Assembly: GCA_019055375.1 (NCBI GenBank)
Contig: JAHQIW010007216.1
Coordinates: forward strand, 48,436 to 112,435
Length of the DNA: 64,000 nt
Reading direction: 5' to 3'
From: Parelaphostrongylus tenuis
Lineage: Eukaryota > Nematoda > Chromadorea > Rhabditida > Metastrongylidae
Shown here: piece after piece, positions 10,322-22,069 of the stretch
Layout of the letters: every line of letters starts with the position of its first letter
Numbering within the stretch: position 1 is the stretch's first letter
Made by a program: the position numbers and the translations under genes
Notes under the pieces: generated by a model
Told to the model about the DNA's origin: nothing
Seen by the model: only the letters and a program-made list of their open reading frames with translations
Database searches by the model: none

Positions 10322-12180
10322 TGTCTAAATAATCGTCTATAGATCAAATTTCTCAGTATTCCAAGTTCCTCTACAGCTTTCGTAATCTTTTTGATCATTC
10401 AATCGTGACTTAAAGCTTATTTATTGGCCCATGTATTAATAAAATACTAAGTTAATCTATATTAGGGTAAAGAATTATTTGTTTCTCAATGCTTCAATTT
10501 GAGTTAGAAAACAACGTTGCAAATTTGAGTACCTGTAAGGACGAGAAAATCGTTTGAGATGTCGTCATATGCTTTCTGAAGGATAAGAGAGTAAGCTTTT
10601 GGTTTTGATTAATCCTCTAGAGATACGTCATGCAATCGACTCCACTATGTATCGTGGGAGAAACGCGTAGCGAAGTGGATCTGGTGTTATTTCATCACGA
10701 GCGACGCTATGGTTCGGCTCCGCTTTGAGCCAGAAAGCCTCCAATCACTCCTAAGTCTCTTAATTATCACTTTACTTGCCTGAGATAAGCTCAATTTTTC
10801 AAGTCCTCGTAAATGTGTCATAGTACGGGCACTTCAGAAATACGGGTTAGATTGTCTCATTAGCATTCAACGACATTTGTTAAGAAGATTAAGCTATTCA
10901 AGAAAGAGCAATGCTCGTACTTAAATGTTCGAAAACCTTGAAGGGAGATGTGTTGGGATTTGAACAATAGACAACGACGGGACATGTCACCAAAAACATC
11001 AACGAAGTGATTGATTACATATCTGCTTTTTAGAAATACTTGCGAGTCTTTTTGGATCATCAAGTTGTGGTCTTACCTCGTCAGAAAAGTTCGATACCAA
11101 TATGGTGGAGGCAGATGAAGATATGACTTCTTTAGTCCACGATGGATGATTGAACCAGTGGCAACTTGGATCATGCAGGACACCTCCAACCACTACTCTC
11201 CACGTGTTGGACGCTTACGATATGCGTTTATTATGATGAAATTGCCAGCCCAACTTTTATTTAACTAATGGCATCGCCTTAAATTTTAGCCCTCTCACGA
11301 ATATACGCACTGATTTCGATACTCGTGCTGTCATACGTACCGGACTGTACATTTTGCTACTGCGTGTCCGGTTTTTCTCCGATCTGCCTCACCGGACAGC
11401 GTTTTTTTCCACACTTTTTGTAATCAATCGATACCATATCGAACACAGATTTCTATAGGAGCCGATCTATGAGTAAGTGATATCATTGCGCTCACTTATC
11501 GAGAAGCCTTCTCGGATGAATTGGCTCGGCTTCTTCAATTTCTACCGTGTCTAGCAGCATGTCTGTTGTTTCTCAGACAATAAGGATTAGAGGTATAGGA
11601 CGCTTTACACTCACGGAAGCGTGATGTATCACCGAACAGAATTCCATGAACGTACTTTTAGTGTACAGAAGGTCTATGCATTCTCAAAGTGTGCATTTAT
11701 TAGTAGCCATTACTATACCTCCGAGAAAGGAGTCGGCTCTCAACACTTATTATACATTTTTGCGCCGCTAATATTTTCTGAAAAACCGCCCTTCAATCGG
11801 CCGTTTTTGCAACCCCTATTTCCAAACTCTGATATTTTCTGCGATAAATTTCTAAGCCTCTTCGAGGTGTTGTCAGTGGATTACGTACGTTTTGACGATC
11901 TCGCCAACCTCATGAAAGCCACACGCACTACCAGTCAAGCCTACATAGTAGAGAAGGGCAGGCACGAAAGAATAAGACTAGGCAAAGTGGAATACTTTGA
12001 GAAAGTGTGACTTTAAAGTTTTGAATTACGATGCACGACTTCTAGAGAAAAACTATATGGTGTGATTCGTAGTATGAAGCAGGAGTGAGCGTCGATAAAG
12101 TACGCATTTATCACTGCACAGAATGCCCCTCAGAGAAGTTGCATAATCTTGACTAATAATTTCATATTATATTACTGATG
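10322..12180. other. No gene seen; one eroded ribozyme repeat
   Basis: A/T-rich. A 129-codon plus-strand open frame at 11621-12010 overlaps the eroded family D hammerhead repeat at 11877-11922 and shows no domain. I see no other feature. Confidence 0.4.
11877..11922 (-). ncRNA. Eroded hammerhead-like motif, family D
   Basis: The minus strand retains stem I GUGG/CCAC and the palindromic stem III ACGUACGU of the copy at 55.8 kb. The core reads UUCAUGA and GAAA has become AAAA, so it is a fossil. The adjacent TTTCTAAGCCTCTTCGAGG also matches the 55.55 kb repeat unit. Confidence 0.4.
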
Positions 12181-12184
12181 CTAG

Positions 12185-12480
12185 GAGCGCATGTGGCGCA
12201 ATGGTTAGAGGCGTTTTGAGTCACATACGAGGCCGATGGTTCAATCCCGCGCACATGGATCACTAAGCCATCCATCCCACCGAGGTCGGTAAACTGGTAC
12301 CGGACTGGTCACAGACTTGTCTGGAAGGATAAGCGGCACTGACTCGGTACAGCGGGAGGTCCCCGCAAGTCATTATAGAGGCCAGTTATGCATTCAGTCG
12401 CCTCAAACGAAGTTAAACATTGAAGACGAATTCATGGTGCATCCCTCAGGGATTGATCAACGCCAAAAGCTTTATCTTTC
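12185..12480 (+). repeat. tRNA-headed SINE, full length
   Basis: The head starts GAGCGCATGTGGCG. Box A is TGGCGCAATGGTTAGAGG and box B is GGTTCAATCCC. A ~200 bp body follows (key words CATCCCACCGAGG, CTTGTCTGGAAGGAT, GCCAGTTATGCATTCAGTCG), then the tail CAGGGATTGATCAACGCC and GCTTTATCTTTC. The same order recurs in about ten places on both strands, which defines a pol III-type SINE. It is not a tRNA gene: there is no acceptor-stem partner 3' of box B. Confidence 0.85.
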
Positions 12481-12639
12481 TTATATTTGATGTTATAAAC
12501 CTTTTGTTCAAATTTTTGACCTCGAATGAACTTCTTCCATTTGCTAGAGGTTAATTGGCTTTGCAGTCTGCAAAGAATAGACCCTTTCCATGAAAGTCCT
12601 ATGGTTCACTTAGCCACTCTTGTAAATCCAGTTATGCTG

Positions 12640-12770
12640 AGTGACATGCAAACTGTGAACCTCCGACGGTAATTGAACCCGCGTCTCACTTTTTCGGGGG
12701 GTGTGGTGAGTACGCTCCACGAAGAGGAGGATGGAATGCGGGTTTAAACTCCCGCCCAACGCTTATAGTA
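12640..12770. repeat. Second tRNA-like repeat family, two facing pieces
   Basis: A minus-oriented piece (GACATGCAAACTGTGAACC, then AATTGAACCCGCG) is followed by a plus-oriented box-B-like GCGGGTTTAAACTCCCGCC. It resembles the repeats at 25.4, 45.65 and 52.4 kb. Confidence 0.4.
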
Positions 12771-13215
12771 CTCAACATTACTGGACGTATAGTCATGACA
12801 TAATGACACTGCTATTTTTATTAGCTGTAAAATAAAATACTTCTTGTGCATTCTTGTAAACAATTCATCAAAATTTTCATGAATGATATGTAAAATATTC
12901 TATAATCTAAATCTACAAAGACACATAAAAAGTTTGAGAAACTTTATTTTGATTTTAGCCCTGATATGACATTTTTCAACTAATACATATTCTTTTTGCG
13001 GCAAGTGAGATTCAGACCCACATTTTAGTCTGTGAAATATGAGTTCTAATCCTAGCTGACGCAAAAAGTTTTGCACATCACTCTTTCCACTTGGTAAATT
13101 ATGACATCATCCTACCGCTAAAGGCAGTCAATGAAAGGAATTTTGATCAATGCATATTTTATTGAGTTTCTTGCTTGATTTTAGTTTACAACCTGTTTTA
13201 TTTAGTTGTCTGTTT

Positions 13216-13880
13216 TCAGTTGTGTTTGAGTAATGCATCGAGAAGTTCAACGAGTCGCAGTAGTTCAGTTGCACAAGTTGCTCGCACACGTTTTTTCTGT
13301 ATTCGTTCCGAGCACATGTCAAAACTGAACCACCCCATAATCGCCGTAATCGACGTCAGTTTTTCAAGGATGGTCAGCAAAAGTCCGCAGCAGCAAAAAC
13401 CATAGGCCACAAAGATTTTCCAGCCTCTATGATGGTCTGGGCCGGCATTTGCGCCAGCGGAAAAACTCCGTTGGACTACATCAACGGAAACGCCAAAAGC
13501 GACACTGCCAGCTATCATCAGCAAGTTTCACAAGCGTGATGCAGCCCTGGAGTACTCGACACTTTAACCCCGAGAGATTTACGCTTCAGCAGGAGTGAGA
13601 TCTTGCTTATTCGACCCGTTTAACGATTGCCATCTTTCACGAGCAGTTTTCACGCTTTTGGCGCAAGGACATTTGGCCGCCAAATTGGTCTTATCTCAAC
13701 CCAATGGGTTACTCCGTGTGATCCATACTGGGGGAAAAAGCTACTCGCTATACCAGCGCAGACGAGCTCAAAACGGTTTTGAAACGCTATTGGGACAAAA
13801 TCACAGTGGAAAAGTGTGCGAGCATCTTGTGCAACTCATCTTCTACATTTCGTTGCTTTTCACGATCCATATATCAAGCA
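13216..13880 (+). mobile_element. Tc1/mariner-type transposase relic
   Basis: With frame shifts, the plus strand reads MVWAGICASGKTPL, then PPNWS-stop-LNPMGYSVWSIL (the region around the catalytic acid), then LKRYWDKITVEKCASIL. This order matches the catalytic half of a Tc1/mariner transposase. Stops, including one inside the WPPNWSxLNP motif, make it dead. It is a different family from the mariners at 14.5 and 50.9 kb. Terminal repeats were not identified. Confidence 0.75.
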
Positions 13881-14203
13881 CGATTGGGAATAGAGAAATA
13901 AATTAAGCAGTTTCAGACCAAGATCAAATAAGAAAATTAATGAAGTTATCGCATTGATTAAAAAATATGCAGTGCTAAAATCAACAGAATAAAAATTTTT
14001 CGAACTTTTTACGCACCTTGTAATCTGTAAAACACATTCTAAAACTGAATTCAAAATCTGCATATTAGGATATAACCTATAGTCGATACCAGCAATCTTT
14101 TTTTACCTATAATCACATACAACAAAGAATTAAGACATAAAAATTGTTTTTTTTTCAATATTAGTATGGCTGGTCACATCTAAACTACATTTCACATAAT
14201 TAA

Positions 14204-14302
14204 GCAAACAAACAAACATTAAAGCAATAAACAAACAACAAAACAAAAAAAAACAAACAAACAAATAAAGATCAAACAAAACAAAAAACAGAAAAACATC
14301 AA
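14204..14302. repeat. (AAAC)n low-complexity tract
   Basis: Purine-rich AAAC/AACA tract with few interruptions. Confidence 0.85.
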
Positions 14303-14490
14303 AGCAGTATTAAAATTTTTTCATACTTCACTTCTCCTACAACGAATTTACGAGGGCATATTACGAATTGAATTTAGAATTGCCATATTTTCTCAGCTTC
14401 ATATAGTAGGCAACTCAGCCAAGCCAAAGTGCTCCAAAACCCGAACCTTGATTTGGATAAATATTCAGATAATGGGTTGAGATATATTAG

Positions 14491-15112
14491 GTTTAGGAAA
14501 AAGTTCGAAATCCGTGAAAAGTTCAAGTTATTCTGTCCACATCGTGTCAGTTATTGCAGATTCATGGAAATATCCCAGGAATACTTCCATAAGAAACTCT
14601 AACGGCAACATTAGTTTGGTACATCAATTTTTGTTTTACTCTTCGGATATCAAATAATGACAATGGACAAACTTGAGCATCAAGTTTTGATACGCTTTTG
14701 CTGGATGAACTCGTTTGTCAAGAGATGACTACGAAGAGATCCATGGTGCCGAAGGTGAAGGGACTGTGAGCCATGTAACTGTTGCAGAGTGGTACAAACG
14801 ATTTTAAAGTGGTGACATTGATTCGCCGACTTCGCGCGCTGTTTCAGCAAGACAATGCCCAACTTCACAGCACAAAGAAGACTAAGGAAAAGTTTGATAG
14901 ATTGGAGGGAGCCGAGGTCTTGCCGCAGCCAGCTTACAGTCCAGATGCTGCGCCGTCCCGACTATGGTCTTCGTTTCCGCCGCAATGGGTCGATTCGAGA
15001 CATTTGATCATGTTGAAAAGGCATGTCAAGAGTTCCAAAGGTCAAGGAATGGCGCGAGCAACTTCGGAAGCCTGCAGATCGTTGGCAAATCTATTTTGCA
15101 ACGACAAAAGCT
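14491..15112 (+). mobile_element. mariner relic (irritans-like)
   Basis: It starts with the terminal-repeat sequence GGTTTAGGAAAAAGTTC, shared in altered form by the elements at 26.3, 35.9 and 63.6 kb. The protein relic reads LFQQDNAQLHST, then PQPAYSPDAAPS, i.e. the second and third catalytic regions of a mariner transposase. The N-terminal half is mostly lost and frames are broken. Confidence 0.75.
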
Positions 15113-15399
15113 AGACGTCAGAATTATTAGCATTCAAAATCTTCCTTGTTATATTCTATAAAACTGTATACAAATTACGGAGTTGATATAGCACAGTGGC
15201 TAAAATTGTCCAGGCAACTGCATTTGCCTCAATTCTGCCCCTGCATCTCGAGTCTTTCCACGGTGGTATTGTAGTGTCAGATACGTTTGGAAATATTAGG
15301 ACATTGACATAGTACACTGACGGCTCTTGAAACTTACGGTAAATATACGTCCGATTATTAAATCAAAAAGACAGTTCTGGGACAGTTGTAAAAAACTGA

Positions 15400-15970
15400 A
15401 AATTCATGCATGAATTTCAAGCAAAAATAATGATAGCTATTCTCCAAAATAAAGGCCATTGTTTTCTAAATTTTTCTGTCATCGATCCGCCAAGTTTCGA
15501 ATCTGATCGAAGTACCATTCCTCCGATTTCGAATCAAAGAATTCGTGACATGCATCTTCAACTTCATCGAACGATTCAAATCGGCTCCCTTCGAAAGGTG
15601 TTGTGTTCGGATCGGAAAAGACCAAAGCCGGATGAAATGCAATCTGGACTGTAGGCGGAATGCGGGAAACCTCGACTCCGTTCAATTTGTCATCAATCTT
15701 GTCTTTGGTATTTTGGCAATGTGCGGTATGGCATTGTCTTGTTGCATCAAAAGGCGCTTTCGGCTTACCAAAGCCGGAAGCAGATCCGAAACTTGGCGAA
15801 CCGATGGCAGAAAGTCGTAGAAAATGATTACTTTTGTTTTGAAGAATAGTTACTATTGTTTTTGTCTGGCATTCATCCATAGATTTACAATTTTTTACAA
15901 GTATGCCAAGATTTTCTTTCCAACCGTGGTAAATGTGATCCAATTCCTGATGCATCCAACACATGCATGA
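15400..15970 (-). mobile_element. mariner relic, C-terminal half
   Basis: The minus strand encodes KAPFDATRQCHTAHC, then a YSPD-like region degraded to PPTVQIAFHP, then DEVEDACHEFFDSKSEEW. This is the C-terminal half of an irritans-like mariner transposase. It lies head to head with the copy at 14.5-15.1 kb. Confidence 0.7.
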
Positions 15971-16022
15971 TCGGATGCATAGCCCATACTCTATTGAAAT
16001 GAGTATTTTATCATATTTGTTA

Positions 16023-16350
16023 ATTGATTTTAACAGATCCCTTTATAATTATTTGAGTCAACACGTCATGTGGTCTGGTAAGGGCTCTTGTACAGCCCGA
16101 TACACGTGTTTCGTCTTTATAGACTCGTCAGTCGGGCAGAACGCGTCGTCTTTTGATCCTATTATTAGTCAGTTCTCTTGAGAGCCCTACTTTGCCTACA
16201 GAGAGCTATCGAAGACGGAAGTTTTACACTCTATGTCAAGTGAAATTTTCACCTAAAACAGGGTGTTGTACACTCGATTGCACTGTGGCTGGTAATTTTA
16301 TCATATTATACCTTTATTTCGAGTCTTTCATTAAGAACAATGCAAGGATC
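16023..16350 (-). repeat. Ribozyme-bearing short repeat, family A, near full length
   Basis: About 330 bp and collinear with the plus-strand copy at 51634-51950. Shared blocks are CACTCGAAATAAAGG, GCAATCGAGTG, TTGACATAGAGTG, CGTCTTCGATA and the hammerhead at 16137-16095, then GAGCCCTTACCAGACCACATGA in sequence terms. No open frame. At the right edge, 16308-16390 is an inverted pair of CCTTTATTTCGAGT arms. Confidence 0.75.
16095..16137 (-). ncRNA. Hammerhead ribozyme, type I, family A (consensus-perfect)
   Basis: On the minus strand: stem I GCCCGA pairs with UCGGGC (six of six). The core CUGACGA is intact. Stem II GUCU/AGAC has loop AUAA and keeps the 10.1 G and 11.1 C. GAAA is intact. Stem III is the palindrome ACACGUGU. 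The cleavage dinucleotide is UA. Every conserved hammerhead position is present in 43 nt. The short palindromic stem III is weak as a hairpin, and in known systems such ribozymes often act better as dimers; that is family knowledge, not tested here. Not transcribed evidence: only sequence is available. Confidence 0.85.
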
Positions 16351-16496
16351 CGTTGAAATTTGAGCATGGTCTTAATAAAACACTCGAAATAAAGGTGTTT
16401 GATTTTATTTGAGGATCACTTATCAATATAAAAGCCATTAACTAAACAACAAGGAAAATGCGCACACTTCAGAGGAATTTTGATGGGTTAAGTACA

Positions 16497-16754
16497 AAGC
16501 TCTCGGCGTTGATCAATCTCTGAGGGATGTGCCACGTACGCGATTTCAATTGTTGGCTTCGATCGAGGTAATTAAATGCATAGCTGGCTCTTCGTAACCT
16601 ACCGATGTAACAAATCTGTGCTCTTTATCCCCTCAGGCAAGTTCTTTACTAATTCACCGAATCCAGAGAGATAGATCATCCTTAAGCGCGCGATCGAACC
16701 GCCAACCACGTGTACATCGCAGGACACCTATAACTACTGCGCTATATGCGCTCT
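16497..16754 (-). repeat. tRNA-headed SINE
   Basis: On the plus strand the reversed tail AAGCTCTCGGCGTTGATCAA starts the copy, and the reversed head ACTGCGCTATATGCGCTC ends it. Box B is eroded (GATCGAACC reversed). Slightly shorter than the 12.2 kb copy. Confidence 0.8.
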
Positions 16755-17109
16755 TTTTAATGATTATCAAACTTCATGTGCAGCAGTACAAGATTATTCG
16801 GACTCAAAATCAAGTGACTATAATTATTTCGAAGAAAGTATCCAAAGTGAAGAAGCGGTTAGATTTTGAATTGCACTAATCTTCATTTACAGCAGACTAA
16901 ACCAGCTACCCTTAACGCACTCTGGAGAAGGTACCCAGCCATGTGATGTAACTACACTTGAACTGATACCACGAGTGCAGTTAGAGCAGCTGCGATGGAT
17001 CAAGCACTTCAAGTGATAACATTTTTGACAATACGGAACTTTCAAATCAACCTAGTACAACTTTGTAAGACGTATTTTGTTTTACTTAATGTATATGACT
17101 TGTATTTTA

Positions 17110-17650
17110 TGAGAAATTATTGAGTCGGAAAGAAAGTCCTGAGATACTTGTGAAAACACAAAATTTATGCATGAATTCCAACAAAAGCAGTAATAACTTT
17201 TCTTCGAAATGGAGGCCGTCGGCTTCTACGACTTTCTGCCATTGGATCGCCAAGTTTCGGACCTGGTCGAAGTACCATTTCTTTGACTACAAATCAAGAA
17301 ACTCTTGACATGATTCTCCAGTTTCATCGAAAGACAAATCTCGACTTTTTTGGGGGCTTGTTCTTCAATGAGTTTGTGCGAATCTTGTCGTGGATTCTTG
17401 TGGGCAAAGTTAAGCTAGTGGAGATGAGTCAGACAGTTTTATGAAAAACATCAAGTTTCGGTTGCCAATTCGCGCACACTTGCCGACGATTCATCTTTCA
17501 AAAGAGCAATCAAATCTTCGTTATTCAACTTTATCGGACGTTTTGAAAGAGGTTCGCCTTCGAGGTCTCCGGAATTGAGAAGCGTCGAAACCAGCTTCCG
17601 GCAGCAGATATGCTTGCTGTACCTTCCCTTTCAACTTCGTAGAGCCATGG
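17110..17650 (-). mobile_element. mariner relic with internal deletion
   Basis: The minus strand reads LNSGDLEGEPLSKRPIKL, then NNEDLIALLKDESSASVREL (the N-terminal helix-turn-helix region). It then jumps to the C-terminal RNLA-like part seen also at 15.4 kb. The catalytic middle is missing. Confidence 0.65.
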
Positions 17651-17899
17651 AGTGCAGTTCGTTATGAAAGACCCTTACCCAATAGTGAGTGAATAAAACA
17701 CGAACTTCGATTGTATCTTTGAACATGCCGGAGGTTTGTAACAAGATGAAAACACGACGAATAAAATCCAGGCTTTCAGTGGGAAAAACCCCCATAAGAA
17801 ACTGTAATATTCCCATCATATGCATGGGAATTATCTCATGCTTATTAAAGTGTCCCAGGACTTTCCTTTCATTCTGATATTTGAAAACGTTAAGGATGT

Positions 17900-18840
17900 C
17901 GTGTGAGAATTGTTTCTTTTGTGGATTTCACACTTCCGTTACCTGCCATAGCAAGTAATAGTTCAGTGAGAGTTTGGGTGCGATTGACGCACTAGAAGCT
18001 TAATTGGTTTAGTGGATTATGATTGGTACCAATGATGCACAGATTTGATGTGATCCGGTTCACCAATCGGCTCAGTTGCGACTCTGTGGTCGGCTTGTGG
18101 CTCTACTGCCCTCTATATCGAGTGCTGTGTGTGTATCGATATGTACAGATTGATTTTGGCCACGCTAGCCTTGGATTGGCGTTAGTACCACGAAGACCGA
18201 ATACTGGTCTACAGCGATTAATTACTATTCCGTAAGCGACCGATAAGTTTGTCTGAACGAACAACCTGAAAACATAGACATTACCATGACAATATTGAAA
18301 GAATATGAACACAATTATTAGGCGATTGTATGATGATCACGTGACAGAAATGTAAGATAAGTTCCCAAGTGATGGATGGAACAGTTTAGCTTGGCGTAAA
18401 AGTCATTGCGGTTTTCGACCGGTCTGGAACAGCAATTACTTCTGTAATTTGCTTGAATGAAGAACGACTGCAGAATGTCTCCGCTAAGTTCTTCCGCAAA
18501 ACCTTTCCGTGTAGTCTTAAGAGGGTCACCTCCATTGTTTCTTCTTAACTGGTTCTTCTTTTCGACGTTCCCATTCTTCAAGGCTCTCGTCTCTTTCACG
18601 AGAATTCTTGAACTGTCGCTCTACTGTACGTTTGTTAGCAGTTCCTGAGCAAAATGTCAATGATGTTATTGATGTCAAGTTGTCTCTACTGCTTTACGAC
18701 CTATCTATCTTGAACTTGAATGAGAAAACTGCTCAGCTTTGCTTCTTGTCTAACATCCTTTTTATAGCCTAAAATTATTATGGAATAAACCGCAAGTAAC
18801 GCGTTGTTAGTAATAAAACATGAAAATATGCCTGATAGTT
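17900..18840. other. No gene seen
   Basis: Several short open frames on both strands, none with a domain or splice-site support. Confidence 0.35.
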
Positions 18841-18844
18841 ATTT

Positions 18845-19045
18845 TTGAGGCATCCATGTGATCTGTTATGTGCACTTTTACAGTGCAATACACGTGCTTC
18901 GACCTTGCAGCCTCGTCAGTTGCACGGTGTTCTCGTTAGTCAGTTACTCGGGGATCTACCCGGGCTCTTAGTGGACCACATGCATGAATCAAAAATAATT
19001 CTCGGGCATACTGAAATTCAAACATGGTCTCAAGAAATACTGGGA
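18845..19045 (-). repeat. Ribozyme-bearing short repeat, family A, partial
   Basis: Diverged copy of the 16.0 and 51.6 kb repeat. It keeps the hammerhead and the distal block recalling CATGGTCTCAAGAAATACT. Confidence 0.6.
18883..18925 (-). ncRNA. Hammerhead ribozyme, family A, compensated stem I
   Basis: The minus strand has stem I GUGCAA with UUGCAC, where the 16.1 and 51.8 kb copies have GCCCGA with UCGGGC. Four of six pairs changed on both sides with pairing kept. The core CUGACGA is intact. Stem II GGCU/GGUC has a GCAA tetraloop. GAAA has become GAAG, which turns the A15.1-U16.1 pair into G-U and may weaken or kill cleavage. The total is 43 nt, the same as the perfect copies. Confidence 0.75.
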
Positions 19046-22045
19046 ACGAAGGGTATATGAGGACATATTCCAATATATCACTTTCTTCACTTCATACGAA
19101 TCGTCTCATGTTTTTTTCACTGTGTCGATTTCAGTGCTTCTAGTAATTAATTCGTTTTTCCTCTTCTTTTTGAATTTCGTGGAATAATTAGCTGTGGCAT
19201 TCTATGGAGCGTCGTTGTTGACTGCCGGAGAGTCTGGGGATGGGGCGCAGCCCTGCGTCGCAACGAGCACCACAACCAGCAGGCCACTGCTTCCCATATT
19301 AATTTTGAATTCACATGTGAAACCGCTATTGCTTTCGTGCCACTCTGGTGACTAGCGATATAGAAGACCAAGAGAGGCAGAAATCTGAGGCCAGAGAACG
19401 TCCTCCTGCCCGTCTTTTGGCACAAATTTTGCTTGTATATGTGAAATGTTGATCTTCCATGTTAATTCGTGTTTAGTCTGAATTACTATGAGCTAAGTTA
19501 GATATCCAACTAACCTAAATTCATATGACGTGAGAACTCTGAAACTTCTTCTCCCATCGTTCATCACTACCCGTCTTGATAATAAACACAAGTCTACGTG
19601 TGTTTATTCGCGTGCGGCTATATACAACTCATCGATCTCTTTTCTCGTTGATTTCATTTAATCGTAATGATACTGAGGCTTGGAAATGATTTTTGACTGA
19701 TTGAAAAAATTTAGTCTACCAGGATATAGCATTATCACCTTGCGAAAGTGATTCTTTCATGTAAGCACCGACTCTGGCGATCGGTAAACCAACCGATCGG
19801 TCACCGATGAGCATCCTGAATCTACTTCATGATATCAAAACCAAAGAAGAGAATTCAAATCTAAAAAGGATGTAACATGTTTTGAGCTGTTAGATCTAGT
19901 GCTATACAAGCGCCTGTTTCGTCCTATTGGAACTCATCTGAAAAATTTTTGTATGGATTGTAAGCAAGATTTGAGACCTTGAATAGCCGTTGCCAATACT
20001 AACACTACATTTGTAAAAGAGTCGTGGAGGGATGTACGGTGCAACGTAGCTTCTAAAGAGGTCGTGTTGGAAGTAAAGCCTTTCAAAATGAATAAAAGAA
20101 TGTTAACAGGATCTCAGCTTACAACAATGGATCCAGTATGACAAATAGACTAGCTTGAGCGTAACAGTTTGATTGGCTCACAGTTTATGTAGTTCGGACT
20201 GCCTAGTTTATGATTTTCAAGAAAGTTGAGTCATTTCAATGCGGATATTTCGGAGGACGGATCTCTAAGAACGTTTTTACAGAGGCAACGACCAACACTT
20301 CCATACCACTGTAGAACATGAAGACTTTGAGAAGTATTTGAGTTACTGATAATGATAATATTCAAGTTTGAACCAGTTTAATTGATAGTGACTATTAATA
20401 TAATTGGTTATAGTCTCATTCTAGTAAGATAGTGTTTCAGTGCGGCTCGATTCAGAAGTTCGCTTCAAAAACCCACTCCAAGTCACCCAAAAATGGCGCA
20501 AGAAATCAAAACGCTGGATGTGAGTCACGTTTGAAGTATTTTGGTTCCTGTTCGTTATCCGGCGCGAAAGCAAGAGACTTTTTTTCTTGGACAAAGACTC
20601 TAGTAGTTTTTCTAATACTTGAATTCTGGGAAACTTCTGTACGTGCTCGGTTTCTGGAAACGGCTTTTACAGCTGCGTAGCAATAAAAATGAACGCGTGT
20701 GTCACACGCATTGCTCGTTTTTACGCATTTCTGGTGTTATCTCTCGTTTATTCTTACAGGGCAGACTTCTTTCCTTGGAATGCTGGAAATCGTTTAATAG
20801 CATAAATCTCGAGAATTCAAAAACATAATTGCCTTGGAAGAGCTTTTCTACAGTGCTGTAAGAGATTGAAAAGAATTGCGTTTCGCACATGCGCATTTCG
20901 CGCAAAACAGAGCTCTTCCTTCAAATTACAAATGGCCATTTGATAGCCTATGTTTTGACAATTTCAATGCCTTGCCTAATTTGTTGGAAAGACCGCTGCA
21001 CTCCACTGAAGCAGGAGAAATAAGATTGGGCTCCAAACACAGCGCATTGTTTGGCGACCAGGGTGTATGAGTGGTGTGGAGAAGCAGCGGCGATCCAAAG
21101 ATTACGCAGGCGCGATTCACATGTTGAGTGCAAATTCTGTTATCGAACTGCGAATTTTTCGCCGCTTCGGGAAAGAATGTAGATAAAACAATTGACTCTG
21201 ATACTCGAAGATTTTTTGTACATGTTCATATGCTTGTCGTACTTAGGCTCAGGCACTGGTTCGAGCCGAATAGTGGGTTTTATTGTCAATATGAAATTAA
21301 AATGGAAAGCTGAGCTCTAGAACGATAAAACAAAGTTTTCTTCAATGATTCAAATGCAAATAACCTAGAAACTCAAAAATCTGTGCAAAACGCAGAAAAA
21401 GTTTCAAATATACCCCAAATCCACAAAATAACGCACGACGCGTGTGAAAGACAACTTCCATTTTTCCTCCACAGCGCTCCGAAGAAGCCTTTCTAGAACC
21501 AAGTTTCTTTTTAGACTTACTGAAATTTGCGCTATTTAATAGTGAATAATGGACCAAAAGAAAAGTTTGTTCAGCGAAATATGTTTGACAATAATAACAG
21601 CGCACGGTGAGTATGGAACATAACTTTTTATTCAATGCTACGACGCAGTAAAAGGGCCGTTTTAGAGAAGAGTATACTTAGCACCTCTTCGAGATTTAAG
21701 CTTCTGATTGTTTAATAACATTCCTATGAAAGTTCTTGTCTAGCGAAAGAGCTCCTATTATCCGTGTCGGATAACGGAAATGAACAGTATTTTCATTTGA
21801 GAGCAAAGTAATCAATGTTCTGTAGTGTAAGAGGACTATTCAAAACAGACATAGTTAGAATCGTATGTCTATTTGTGACGTGAAAGAAATAAATATCAGC
21901 TTGATGTTGGCTGAAAGCTCTCGTTGATCCACCTAATTTGCAATATTCGTAGCCAAAAATTCGCTGTTACCTGCATTTGAGTATCAATTTGTTGAAATCC
22001 ACTTGTTATGGAAAGTTCATAATGAGTATTGGATGTCTTATACGG
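19046..22045. other. No gene seen; one family B ribozyme relic
   Basis: A/T-rich with no supported exon. 20880-20925 and 21420-21480 contain sequence resembling the duplicated repeat of 41.8-42.7 kb (GCATTTCGCGCAAAACAGAGCT). The rest is unassigned. Confidence 0.35.
19899..19940 (-). ncRNA. Hammerhead-like motif, family B (5' arm lost)
   Basis: The minus strand reads CAGAUGA, then stem II GUUCC...GGAC, then GAAA, then near-palindromic stem III ACAGGCGCUUGU, then A, then UAGCAC. U4 of the core is A, and the GUGCUA partner of stem I is missing, so it is a relic. Its stem II is the best-formed of the family. Confidence 0.5.
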
Positions 22046-22050
22046 CTACA

Positions 22051-22057
22051 TTTTCAG
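22051..22057 (+). other. Splice acceptor TTTTCAG, possible trans-splice site
   Basis: A consensus nematode acceptor only 12 bp before the ATG at 22070. With no clear upstream exon in phase, a spliced-leader site is a reasonable reading; an ordinary intron end is the alternative. Confidence 0.5.
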
Positions 22058-22069
22058 AAACCAAACCTG

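Noticed and set aside
11074..11100. Reversed CUGACGA as a hammerhead core
   Set aside because: No GAAA at the right distance and no pairing arms.
12185..12260. tRNA gene at the SINE head (and at the other SINE heads)
   Set aside because: Box A and box B are present, but the acceptor stem does not close and each copy continues into the same ~200 bp body.
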